Part shown: one piece after another, positions 15,815 to 23,657 of the stretch | How the letters are laid out: each line of letters opens with the position of its first letter | How positions within the stretch are numbered: the first letter of the stretch is position 1 | Source: a bacterium | Lineage (GTDB): Bacteria; Acidobacteriota; Thermoanaerobaculia; Multivoradales; J023 | Direction: 5' to 3' | NCBI GenBank assembly: GCA_024226315.1 | Contig: JAAELT010000632.1 | Coordinates: 1 to 44,752, forward strand | Length of the DNA stretch: 44,752 nucleotides | The notes under the pieces: generated by a model | What the model saw: the letters and a program-made list of their open reading frames with translations, nothing else | What the model was told of the DNA's origin: nothing | The model's database searches: none | Translations under genes and position numbers: made by a program

Positions 15815-16041
15815 TGGCTGACCAAGGCCCGACGACCACCGCGTGGACTTGGCTAGCTAGCCTATCGCGGGTCGACCTGTGGTCGTTTGCTTCGGACTGA
15901 TGCGCTGGCGCTGCAGCTGCTCGCGAGCGGCCAGAGGCGTCTGAGGGTGGGCCTCAGGCCGCCGATATCGGCGCTACAGAGAGGAGCGCCCAGCGTTGGT
16001 TTGTGCTCGCCGCCAATTGCCGCCGGCAGCGCTACAGATCA

Positions 16042-16075
16042 GAATAGTACGCCTTCTTGTTCTAGAGCGTACTAT
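16042..16075. promoter_or_regulatory. Perfect inverted repeat AATAGTACGC-N14-GCGTACTATT
   Basis: Ten-base arms at 16042-16051 and 16066-16075 are exact complements around a 14-base spacer. The core AGTACG/CGTACT is shared with the sites before trbB (11309-11318 is preceded by the same 'gaat'). A third copy, TGCGTACTAT, follows at 16107. Arm length and centre spacing suit two half-sites of one regulator on successive helical turns. Confidence 0.55.
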
Positions 16076-16106
16076 TTGAAGGGTTTTCCGGGCCGGGCTG
16101 AGCATT

Positions 16107-16124
16107 TGCGTACTATCGTTGAAG
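16107..16124. promoter_or_regulatory. Third GCGTACT site
   Basis: TGCGTACTATCGTTGAAG shares 13 of 18 positions with 11311-11328 (TACGTACTCTCAACGAAG) in the trbB leader. It belongs to the same family of sites as 16042-16075. Confidence 0.45.
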
Positions 16125-16278
16125 TTGGCGGTTTCCAGGACGACTTTTCCCATCTGGCGTGTCTAGCGCGGGAAAGCACTACCCGGACTCTACATACTGC
16201 TTAGCAGTTCCCGCCTCACCTGACGCAGAAAGCCAAGCAGAAACTTGCGACCCGTTGGCAACAGGAAAGATTGCCGTC

Positions 16279-19200
16279 TCAGTCACTGAACTCAGCAACG
16301 CGCGTGTCTCCTGCGACGACGAGCATGTCGACGATCCGTCGCCAGGACGACAAATGTTCTGTGCCGTCTACATGAGGTTGCAGTTTGCGCAGCCAGTCCG
16401 GCAGAAACCAGCTGTTTGAGGCTACCTCCCCCGGACCACCTTCTACGAGAACCTCGATCCATGGTAGCCCGACCGCTACCTGATCGGCTTCCTCATGGGA
16501 GTCGAGTCGCCTCACGAGTGCATCCACGCATTCGACGTTGCCAGCCGCGGCAGGAAGCCAGCGCTTCACCTGCCGGCGCCAGGCGAGCACGTCCGGCCAG
16601 TCGATCGGCTCTGCTTCAAGTTCCCGCCGAAGATAGGTGGTTTCATGGGCCAGGTTGGGGATCAGGGCTGCCAGTGCCTCCGATCCGAAGTGGCGGTGGC
16701 CGCAGGAACGGCGTCCTTCCTCGACGAGATTCAGCACTTGGTCGATGAGCCTTGGCCACATCCGGCGGGCAGCGTCGGCCGCCGTGGGGTTTTCCTCCGC
16801 TGAAGCCGCTAGGGCGCGAAGCAGTTCTGCCAGCAGCCCGTCGGCATCGATGTAGTGCTTCACGTGCGCCCGGAGTAGATCTTCTTTCCCGTTGGCTACC
16901 TCGACCAGGAGCGCCCTAGCGGCGACCAGTGTGTCGCTGGCCCGATGCTGGTAGCGTCGCTTGTACGCGGCCAGACCCCGCCAGTGTGCCGCGATCAGGG
17001 CTGCAAGCAACGCTCGCGCCTTGTCTTTGCAGCAGTTGGGTGTGTAGGCAGCCACACTGAGACCACGGATAGCCGGGCTGAGGCACAGAACAATGATCTT
17101 GTCGGCCGCAATCTCCTCGAAGGCGTCTTCTAGCGGACCTTCGAGGCACTTGATCGTGCTCTTTTTACTTTCCACGTCCCAACCGCCCAGGACGCATTCG
17201 CGGGCAGAGTCTTGCAAGAGGTCAATTGCACGGCTATGGTGGCACGCAGTCGGATTTGCGTCGTCACAGGGTGCTTGCCAGATCGGGTCCATAGCCTGGG
17301 CATAGAACAGCCTAACTTCGTCAGGAGACCTGGAGATCAACCATCGCGCGGCAAGGGCGAGATCCGCCTGGGTGATGCCTGAAGCGGCAAGGGCGGCCCG
17401 TAGCTCGGCAGCAACAGGAAGGAAGAGGAGCGGGACTCCACGCGCGGCTGACCGGTCGGCACCTTGGGGGTACACGGATCCCTTAAAATCTGATTGCTCT
17501 GGCGCTCGCGCAAAGAAAGCTGCCACTTCTGCAAGCAACTGCGCGCTCCAAGCCAAGTCTTCGCTCGCGACCGACTCGCCCGCGATGAAGAAAAGCTGAA
17601 GTGCTCCGGCTGCCACGGCGATGGGTGCATCGAAAGGGCGAGAGGGACCCGCAGCTGGAGGATTAGCGAGCAACTCCCGAGCAGTCGCCAGGTCAGATTG
17701 TAGTTCAGCCAAGCTGACGTCCGGAGCTCCTGCGAGGTTCAGACGCTTGAGTACGTAACGGAACATTAAGTCGAAGGCTTGCTGTCCTCGGGCTAGATCC
17801 TCATTGCCCGGCTCCAACACCTGCTGCACATCCTCAGCAACGGCTTGCTGGATAAGAAACCCGTTCTCGTGCTGAGTCACTGAGTACGAGTTGCGGTCCA
17901 GAGCAGCCGCCCAGCTATGCACAGCAGCCAGCTCCTTTGACATCGAGGGGCCGTCGCCGCCGTCTGCTGTGACTTCAGACTCGTCACCGCCTTCAAGTTG
18001 GTGCGCTCGTACGATGAGCCGTTCACCGAGTCCCCGCAATTCGTTGATGCGGTCGCCCTCAGCCGACAGGACAAGCACCCTCGCCGCTTCTAGGAGGCTC
18101 CACCTGCGGCGCTCTGGCGCGTGAATCCCCTCCGAGCTCGCTGCCAAGCCCGAGGATTCTGCAGCAACACGTTCGAACTCTAACCGCCAGATCAACGGCT
18201 CCGTGAGAAAGGGCTCAAGGGTGGCCTCTGCCTTGTCCAGATGTCGCACGAGCAGACCTACAATCAAAGCGGGCATTGCAAGGTTCTCGCAATCTTTGAG
18301 GAGGACCTTAGCCAGGTGGCTTAGTGGAACGTCGGCGTCGACGAACCGCTCGCAAGCGATCTCGAGGGCTTGTAGTGCGCTCATGCATGGATATGGGCCT
18401 ACCCCAGTTCCGCGGTACCAGAGCCACACTTGACTGTCGCCGACATAGGTCCGCGGCTCTCCAGTAATGGAAAGCACCTGCCCATACGCTTGATCATCTA
18501 CCAGAGCCTCGTTTGGATCCCCTGGCTCGTATTGAAGCATCACCGCTCTCACTCTTGCGGCGTGGTTCAGGAGCTTGTTCAGGCACGCGGCGCCCTTGGT
18601 CAAGGGGACCGTACAGAACATGTCGAAGAACGGGCCTCGATTGTAGGCTGCCAAAGGCCCTGCGAAATACCAACTGCGCGGGTCGTGGTCTCGAATACCG
18701 TCTTCGAAGAGACTCGCTGCGTAGGCGTTGTAGGACTCAAGCACCGGTACCAGGTAGTAAGCCTCGATGAGTTCTATCAGCAATGATGGCTTGTATGAAG
18801 CGACAGAGCGCCCGGCGAAGACCTCTTCAACCGCCGGCGCAAGGCAATCTGGTGCCTCCCGGGCCACCCGACGCAGGAGTTCTTCACCCTCCTCGCCCAG
18901 GTCAAGCCCGAGCAACGCCAGTCTTCTCATCGTAGATCTACGAGTAAGAACTCGCGGCGGGCTGGCAGATCGTTGCTGCAGAAACCCGCCGGTCAAAGCT
19001 TCGAACACCTGGCGCTGCTGCTTCTCATACTCCTCGGCTTCGCGCACCTGCTGTGGTGTTCGCGCGGCGAGCTCCGCAGCTCGCTCGGCCTCCTGCTCCG
19101 CGAGACGTTGGTCTCCCTCTTGGACCGACTGTACAATCCGCCCACGGAGCTTTTCTCGAAGCTCATGGCCTGCTGGCGCGTTCGCGATGATCAAGGCTTG

Positions 19201-21462
19201 AAGCCAGTCACGGAAGAGCTCTTCGACCTTTTCTTTGAGGTTTGTCGGCCACCCCTTGCCCAGCAGGAGTTCCACCACCGGCTCCGCGACCATGGGGGCG
19301 AAGAAGCTGCCGCGGCGACGGCGCTGTTGAATCACTCGCAAGGCCCGGCGAAGGCCGTGTGCATCCCTCTTCAGCAATTGCTCCCAGGCGCGGGCAAGCA
19401 CTGTGCTCGCGTGGGGCAGCGGTAGCACGGCTTCTGTGGGCAAATCCGACCAGCGTTGCCCATGCCCTGCTGCATCTAACCGATCAAAATCGGCCTGGAT
19501 TCTCTCGAGTCGACCCGCCACTGGCCTCTGCCGAGTTTCCGGCGCAGCGAGCAGTACCTGCGCCGCCAGTCGAGCTGCCGGCAGAGCCCACCGCGGAGCG
19601 TCCGCTTCCAGAAGCGCCGTAGCCGGGTCTCCATCGGCGAGAAGCACCTTGCTGACAGCAAATGTGCGAAGCAGATCGTGAGAAAACTCCGGTAGTACCT
19701 GCCAGAAATCCGCCGAAGAAGACCGCAGCAAACCATCCCGCCGTAAGCCGTCAACCGCTGACGCATCGAGTCGGGAGTAAAGATCGTTCGGAGATCCACA
19801 TTGAAGCCGGTGGCCCGCCAAACTCCGAAATACCTGATCTCGCGCGTCGGGTGTACCGCGGTCGGTGCGACCATCGGCGCGGACCAGCTTCTCCCAAACC
19901 ACTCTCAACGCGTCGGCTTCACTCAACAGATGATGGCCACCGCCGGCTCGCACAAGCAGATCGGCTACGACCGGCCGGCGCAATAGCTCCTTGGAGTGGG
20001 GATTCGCGAGCAGATCGTGTAACTGTGGGAACGCCAGGCCCATTTTCACCAAATCTTCATCTGTCAGAGGCGAGATTTCATGTTCGATCATCGGTGTCAG
20101 GACCGTCTCGACTTTCGACTGGACCGTGCCGCGTCCTTCCGTTGTGGTAATCACCCAGACATCGACATCGGCCTTCTTTGCGGCGTGGACTAGATAGCTG
20201 AGCAGATCGGGGCGCGTCTCTGCAATGTACTCGGCGGCATCGATCACGAGCAGACGTGAGGGCGCACTCATCTCAGAAAGAATCTCGTCGACGGAACAGC
20301 CGATCATCTTGCGCAGATCTGAAATCACAGTTGGCAACTGGCGCAGATTCAAGAAGACGAATTGCTGTCTGTCGGGATCGGTCTGGACTTCAGCCGAAAG
20401 CTGACTGAGAACCAGCGTGCTCTTGCCGACACCGGATTCACCATACACTAGAGCGCAGACCCCCTCGCCGATCAAGCTACGCAAAGCCGTCGCTGCTGCT
20501 GTCCGTGGCAGATGCAGGCGGGATGGTGCAGGCCCAGTTCCCATCTCGGTCCTCACGGCATCGCGAGCGTCTCGATCGAGTCTCTTCAGCTCGGCCCAAC
20601 CGCGAGCATTGCGGCGGCGTTCGGAGTCCAAGACATCGTGGGCGTCACGGCAGAGCATGGATAGATCCACAACTGCCGCCTTGGGCCCATAGCATGCCGT
20701 GAGAGCTTCGAGACGGTCTCGGAGGTTGGTTGCTGCCGCCACCGTCTGGCCACGACTCCGCGGTTCAAGCTGATTAAGAAGCTCCGCCCAGTCGCTCTCA
20801 TCGGGGGACTCGACTCTCGGCATCAGGACTCGCAGACGCGCTAGAAGTTCCCAGGCCGCGCGCTCTGCTGCGCAGACTGATGCGTCTTCACCGAGTGCGG
20901 TCAACCCAGCCTTTATGAGATTCACGAAGTGATCGAGGCGACGGACCAGTTCCTTCCGAGACTTGCCTGGAGTGCGGAGCAACTCGACGAAGGAATCGAC
21001 ATTGTGGTGCTTCGCGAGGTCCGCAAGCTCTTCGACCTGCTGGGCCGCGGTCTGCGGTCCCGCCACACAGATCGCCAAGCGCAGGTCGAAGTCCCTGTCA
21101 CCCGGCTCACCATCTCGTAGTGCTCGCAGAAACTTGGTGAGGAGCTTCTCAGTCTCGGTGTCACTGGTGACTAAGTCCGGGGCACGCCGTACCGCGACTG
21201 CTAGCTCGAGGCTCGGGTCAACCTCACCGTCGCGAGAGGCGTAGATCACGAGATCGTCTACGGGTTTGGCCGGTGCCTGCTGAAAGGCTATCCGGGTCAC
21301 CCGGCGCCCTTCCATTTCAGCCGAAGTGGCGCCCGTAAGGAGCTTTGCCAGGTAGAGGACAGCGACGCGACGTTCGAGCGTCACACCACCACCGCCAGAG
21401 CTATAGGGGCTGCTACCCCGTTGGCTTGAATCGACCGTTGGTTGGGAGCCGTCCGAAGACAT
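16279..21462 (-). CDS. Giant STAND NTPase, Avs-like, with a degenerate nuclease-like N-terminus
   Basis: A 1727-residue single protein. Residues about 24-180 (GGGGVTLERRVAVLYLAKLL, RIAFQQAPAKPVDDLVIY, SLELAVAVRR) resemble the DUF4297/Cap4-type PD-(D/E)xK fold: 'DDL' supplies an acidic pair, but the usual QVK lysine strand reads AVAVRR, so activity is doubtful. Residues about 320-640 form a STAND ATPase with Walker A GESGVGKST (341-349) and Walker B RLLVIDAAE (403-411). The remaining 1000 residues are helical repeats without catalytic motifs. This layout and size match Avs antiphage proteins, whose C-termini recognise phage terminase or portal proteins. It stands alone, on the strand opposite to both TIR genes. 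A tyrosine recombinase fragment lies just upstream. Avs membership is inferred from architecture, not from a search. Confidence 0.85.
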   Translation of the reverse strand: MSSDGSQPTVDSSQRGSSPYSSGGGGVTLERRVAVLYLAKLLTGATSAEMEGRRVTRIAFQQAPAKPVDDLVIYASRDGEVDPSLELAVAVRRAPDLVTSDTETEKLLTKFLRALRDGEPGDRDFDLRLAICVAGPQTAAQQVEELADLAKHHNVDSFVELLRTPGKSRKELVRRLDHFVNLIKAGLTALGEDASVCAAERAAWELLARLRVLMPRVESPDESDWAELLNQLEPRSRGQTVAAATNLRDRLEALTACYGPKAAVVDLSMLCRDAHDVLDSERRRNARGWAELKRLDRDARDAVRTEMGTGPAPSRLHLPRTAAATALRSLIGEGVCALVYGESGVGKSTLVLSQLSAEVQTDPDRQQFVFLNLRQLPTVISDLRKMIGCSVDEILSEMSAPSRLLVIDAAEYIAETRPDLLSYLVHAAKKADVDVWVITTTEGRGTVQSKVETVLTPMIEHEISPLTDEDLVKMGLAFPQLHDLLANPHSKELLRRPVVADLLVRAGGGHHLLSEADALRVVWEKLVRADGRTDRGTPDARDQVFRSLAGHRLQCGSPNDLYSRLDASAVDGLRRDGLLRSSSADFWQVLPEFSHDLLRTFAVSKVLLADGDPATALLEADAPRWALPAARLAAQVLLAAPETRQRPVAGRLERIQADFDRLDAAGHGQRWSDLPTEAVLPLPHASTVLARAWEQLLKRDAHGLRRALRVIQQRRRRGSFFAPMVAEPVVELLLGKGWPTNLKEKVEELFRDWLQALIIANAPAGHELREKLRGRIVQSVQEGDQRLAEQEAERAAELAARTPQQVREAEEYEKQQRQVFEALTGGFLQQRSASPPRVLTRRSTMRRLALLGLDLGEEGEELLRRVAREAPDCLAPAVEEVFAGRSVASYKPSLLIELIEAYYLVPVLESYNAYAASLFEDGIRDHDPRSWYFAGPLAAYNRGPFFDMFCTVPLTKGAACLNKLLNHAARVRAVMLQYEPGDPNEALVDDQAYGQVLSITGEPRTYVGDSQVWLWYRGTGVGPYPCMSALQALEIACERFVDADVPLSHLAKVLLKDCENLAMPALIVGLLVRHLDKAEATLEPFLTEPLIWRLEFERVAAESSGLAASSEGIHAPERRRWSLLEAARVLVLSAEGDRINELRGLGERLIVRAHQLEGGDESEVTADGGDGPSMSKELAAVHSWAAALDRNSYSVTQHENGFLIQQAVAEDVQQVLEPGNEDLARGQQAFDLMFRYVLKRLNLAGAPDVSLAELQSDLATARELLANPPAAGPSRPFDAPIAVAAGALQLFFIAGESVASEDLAWSAQLLAEVAAFFARAPEQSDFKGSVYPQGADRSAARGVPLLFLPVAAELRAALAASGITQADLALAARWLISRSPDEVRLFYAQAMDPIWQAPCDDANPTACHHSRAIDLLQDSARECVLGGWDVESKKSTIKCLEGPLEDAFEEIAADKIIVLCLSPAIRGLSVAAYTPNCCKDKARALLAALIAAHWRGLAAYKRRYQHRASDTLVAARALLVEVANGKEDLLRAHVKHYIDADGLLAELLRALAASAEENPTAADAARRMWPRLIDQVLNLVEEGRRSCGHRHFGSEALAALIPNLAHETTYLRRELEAEPIDWPDVLAWRRQVKRWLPAAAGNVECVDALVRRLDSHEEADQVAVGLPWIEVLVEGGPGEVASNSWFLPDWLRKLQPHVDGTEHLSSWRRIVDMLVVAGDTRVAEFSD

Positions 21463-21582
21463 GATCGGAGTGAGCTACGGAATGCTGCTTGAGTCCGAGA
21501 TCTCGAGCGCGGGATGTCGGGCGAGTCGTCTCGACTGCTTCGTCAAGATACCATCAAGCAGCCGTGGAGAGGTCAAGACTCT

Positions 21583-21852
21583 TCACTGCGGGCGTTTGGC
21601 ACTCTCATCCCGTGGGTCGTAGCGAGCGGTGGTCGCAACGTCGGCGTGCCCGGCGATTTTCTGGACGGTCAAGACATCGACCCCGGCGTCGAGCAGATCC
21701 GTAATCGTCGTTCGTCTCACGTCGTGCGGTGAGAAGGGGCCGACATCTGCCGCCTGCTGGAGCCGCTTCACGTCGCTCAAGCAGCGTCGGCACGTGGCCT
21801 CTGGCGGCAACGTCTTCGAGCTGCAGACGAGGCTGGAGAAGACGGATTCCAC
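21583..21852 (-). pseudogene. C-terminal fragment of a tyrosine recombinase
   Basis: The 89-codon frame carries FSPHDVRRTTITDLLDAGVD and LTVQKIAGHADVATTARYD: the H43-x-x-R46, H69 and Y78 residues of the integrase/Xer catalytic domain. The first catalytic Arg, the Lys and the whole core-binding domain are missing, and no matching frame continues upstream. It is therefore a truncated integrase gene. It lies between the Avs-like gene and degraded plus-strand sequence, as expected at an old element boundary. Confidence 0.75.
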
Positions 21853-21894
21853 CGAAGTGGCAACGCAAAGATCCGTTCAGCATTCGGGCGCGAG

Positions 21895-22441
21895 ATGCCC
21901 GAGAAGCTCTTCGATCGCAGGATCCGAGGCACGGAGGGCGAGTTGGCCGCGATCATTCTCGGTGAGTTCTGGCAGGATCACGAGAAGACCAAGCACCTGT
22001 CGGCTGCCTACGCCAGCCCTCGGCGGCTGTTCCAGTCCCTGACACCGGACGCCTTCGAAGCCGCACCTGCGGACAGCTACGGGCACCTGCGCCACAGCGC
22101 ACTAGGGGCCGAGTTCGAGTACTCGGCGTGCTGCAGGCTGCTGACGGCTGTTAAGATGGCCCGCCGCCATCGAAAGCGGTCGAGGGCGGAACGCTCGGAG
22201 GCTTCGCACGCGCCCGGAGCGCGCAGAGGAGGTCGCCGTGCTCGACCGTCTGGCCGCCGAGGCACAGACGGAGAGATACGAGGAGGCGATCGAGCCGCGC
22301 AGGATGTTTGAGGCGTCGCGGCGAACCGGCAAGTGGACCCGTCCGAGAGAGGTGCTCTCGGCGAACCGGTGCCCTACCCTGTGCTGCTGTCGTTCGCGGA
22401 GGCGAGAATCGCGCGGCGCTACAAGGCCGTCGGCCGGATGT
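21895..22441 (+). pseudogene. Degraded plus-strand gene with frame changes, unidentified
   Basis: Coding-like sequence runs MPEKLFDRRIRGTEGELAAI... in one frame, passes to VLDRLAAEAQTERYEEAIEP in a second near 22238-22310, and returns to the first frame as PYPVLLSFAEARIARRYKAV ending at TGA 22439-22441. No single frame is open throughout, so two compensating shifts are needed. I do not recognise the family. The rest of the 1.1-kb gap 21463-22610 shows only this, the recombinase fragment and an AT-richer leader before the TIR gene. Confidence 0.4.
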
Positions 22442-22610
22442 GAGGGCACTTGAGGGATGGAGCGGACGGATGGGTTGTGGGATACACTTTGGCCGGAGAG
22501 ACTCTAGCTCCTCCGCGGATAAGATGTTTTGTTTCGCGCAGCATAGCTCTGAATAAGCGGCTTTTTGCTGAATCGGATAATTCTCCAGGCCAGGGAGCAG
22601 ACCAGGACGT

Positions 22611-23657
22611 ATGTTTCATGACGTCTTCTTGAGCTACGACAGCAGCGAAAGGGCGCTCGTCCGCGAACTCGCTGACGCCCTTACAGCATATGGACTGAGC
22701 CCATGGTTTGACGAACGCGATCTCATCTCTGGTCGGCCGTGGGTAGACACTTTAGAAGAGGTAATTCAAGAGACTCACTGTATCGCGATCATTGTAGGGC
22801 GTGAAGGGATTAGGCGGTGGCACAAAGTCGAGACGCGCGCTGCGCTGGAGGAGTTCGTTCGGCGTGATATTTCCGTGATTCCTGTCCTAGTGCCTGGAGC
22901 ACCCGACCCGATCGAACTGCCTCCCTTCCTGAGACCCTTCACATGTGTAGATCTGCGCGAAGGACTTTCCAAGGAAAACACCAAGCGGCTCGTCGCCGCA
23001 ATCCATGGTCAGAAACCGCCGACGCCCCCCAAGCCGAAGCGGCGCCTCTGGAAGCAGTTGGTGGGACCAGGCCTCCCGCTCGCGTTACTTGCTGGATTGG
23101 GACTCTGGTGGTCGAATCCTGCCCACGAGACCCACACTCCGCAGAAGGACCGGGTCTATCAGGTTCGGATTATCGCCCTCAGCCCAGACGGACAACCGCT
23201 CGACGGAACCGAAATAGAGACGTCGGTTTCCGCTGAGACACAGCGGGTCTCGAGCGGCTGGGAAGTCGAGATTCCCCCAGTGAAGCTGCCTCAGGATCGT
23301 ACCATCACCGTCTGGATTACCAAGAAAAGTGCCTACCTTAAAGGGGCCGCAACGATCACCCTCGGAAGTGATTTTCGACCACGGCTAGATGTGCGTCTGA
23401 AGAAGACCGCAAGCACTCTTGCCGGCCTCGTCGTAGACGAAGAGAATCGCCCCCTCACGCGAGCCCACGTCTTCGTTATTGGGCAGCTAAGTGAAAGCAC
23501 TTGGACTCTAAGCGACGGGCAGTTCGCCTTGGATGTCTCCACGAGCGAAGGTGAAATCACTCATCTAAGGGCCGAAAAACAAGGATATCAACCGGCAGAA
23601 GAGTATCCTTACGCTGGCGACCTTTCAGTCAGAATCATGCTGAGGAAAGCACCATGA
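22611..23657 (+). CDS. Transmembrane TIR protein with two periplasmic beta-sandwich domains
   Basis: A 348-residue protein. Residues 1-132: TIR domain (HDVFLSYDSSERALVRELAD, then SPWFDERDL) with the probable catalytic glutamate E74 in RRWHKVETRAAL. Residues 141-149 are strongly basic (KPKRRLWK), then one membrane helix (about 150-167, LVGPGLPLALLAGLGLWW): the positive-inside rule puts the TIR in the cytoplasm. Residues about 180-265 and 266-346 are carboxypeptidase-regulatory or Ig-like beta domains (VRIIALSPDGQPLDGTEIET; LAGLVVDEENRPLTRAHVFV) in the periplasm. The stop overlaps the start of the next gene (ATGA at 23654-23657). Reading: an outside-in receptor whose ectodomain controls a cytoplasmic NADase. 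No enzyme assay or family name is claimed. The start ATG 22611 has AGGA just upstream. Confidence 0.88.
   Translation: MFHDVFLSYDSSERALVRELADALTAYGLSPWFDERDLISGRPWVDTLEEVIQETHCIAIIVGREGIRRWHKVETRAALEEFVRRDISVIPVLVPGAPDPIELPPFLRPFTCVDLREGLSKENTKRLVAAIHGQKPPTPPKPKRRLWKQLVGPGLPLALLAGLGLWWSNPAHETHTPQKDRVYQVRIIALSPDGQPLDGTEIETSVSAETQRVSSGWEVEIPPVKLPQDRTITVWITKKSAYLKGAATITLGSDFRPRLDVRLKKTASTLAGLVVDEENRPLTRAHVFVIGQLSESTWTLSDGQFALDVSTSEGEITHLRAEKQGYQPAEEYPYAGDLSVRIMLRKAP

Larger units (their letters stand above)
15815..16278. other. Gap without a recognisable gene; holds AGTAC operator-like sites
   Basis: About 460 bases between the mobC scrap and the end of the 1727-residue gene. I see no supported gene. 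The notable content is the perfect inverted repeat at 16042-16075 and the related element at 16107-16124. The nearest gene ends (not starts) here, so these sites may be left from a lost neighbour, such as the promoter of a second trb operon. Confidence 0.5.
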
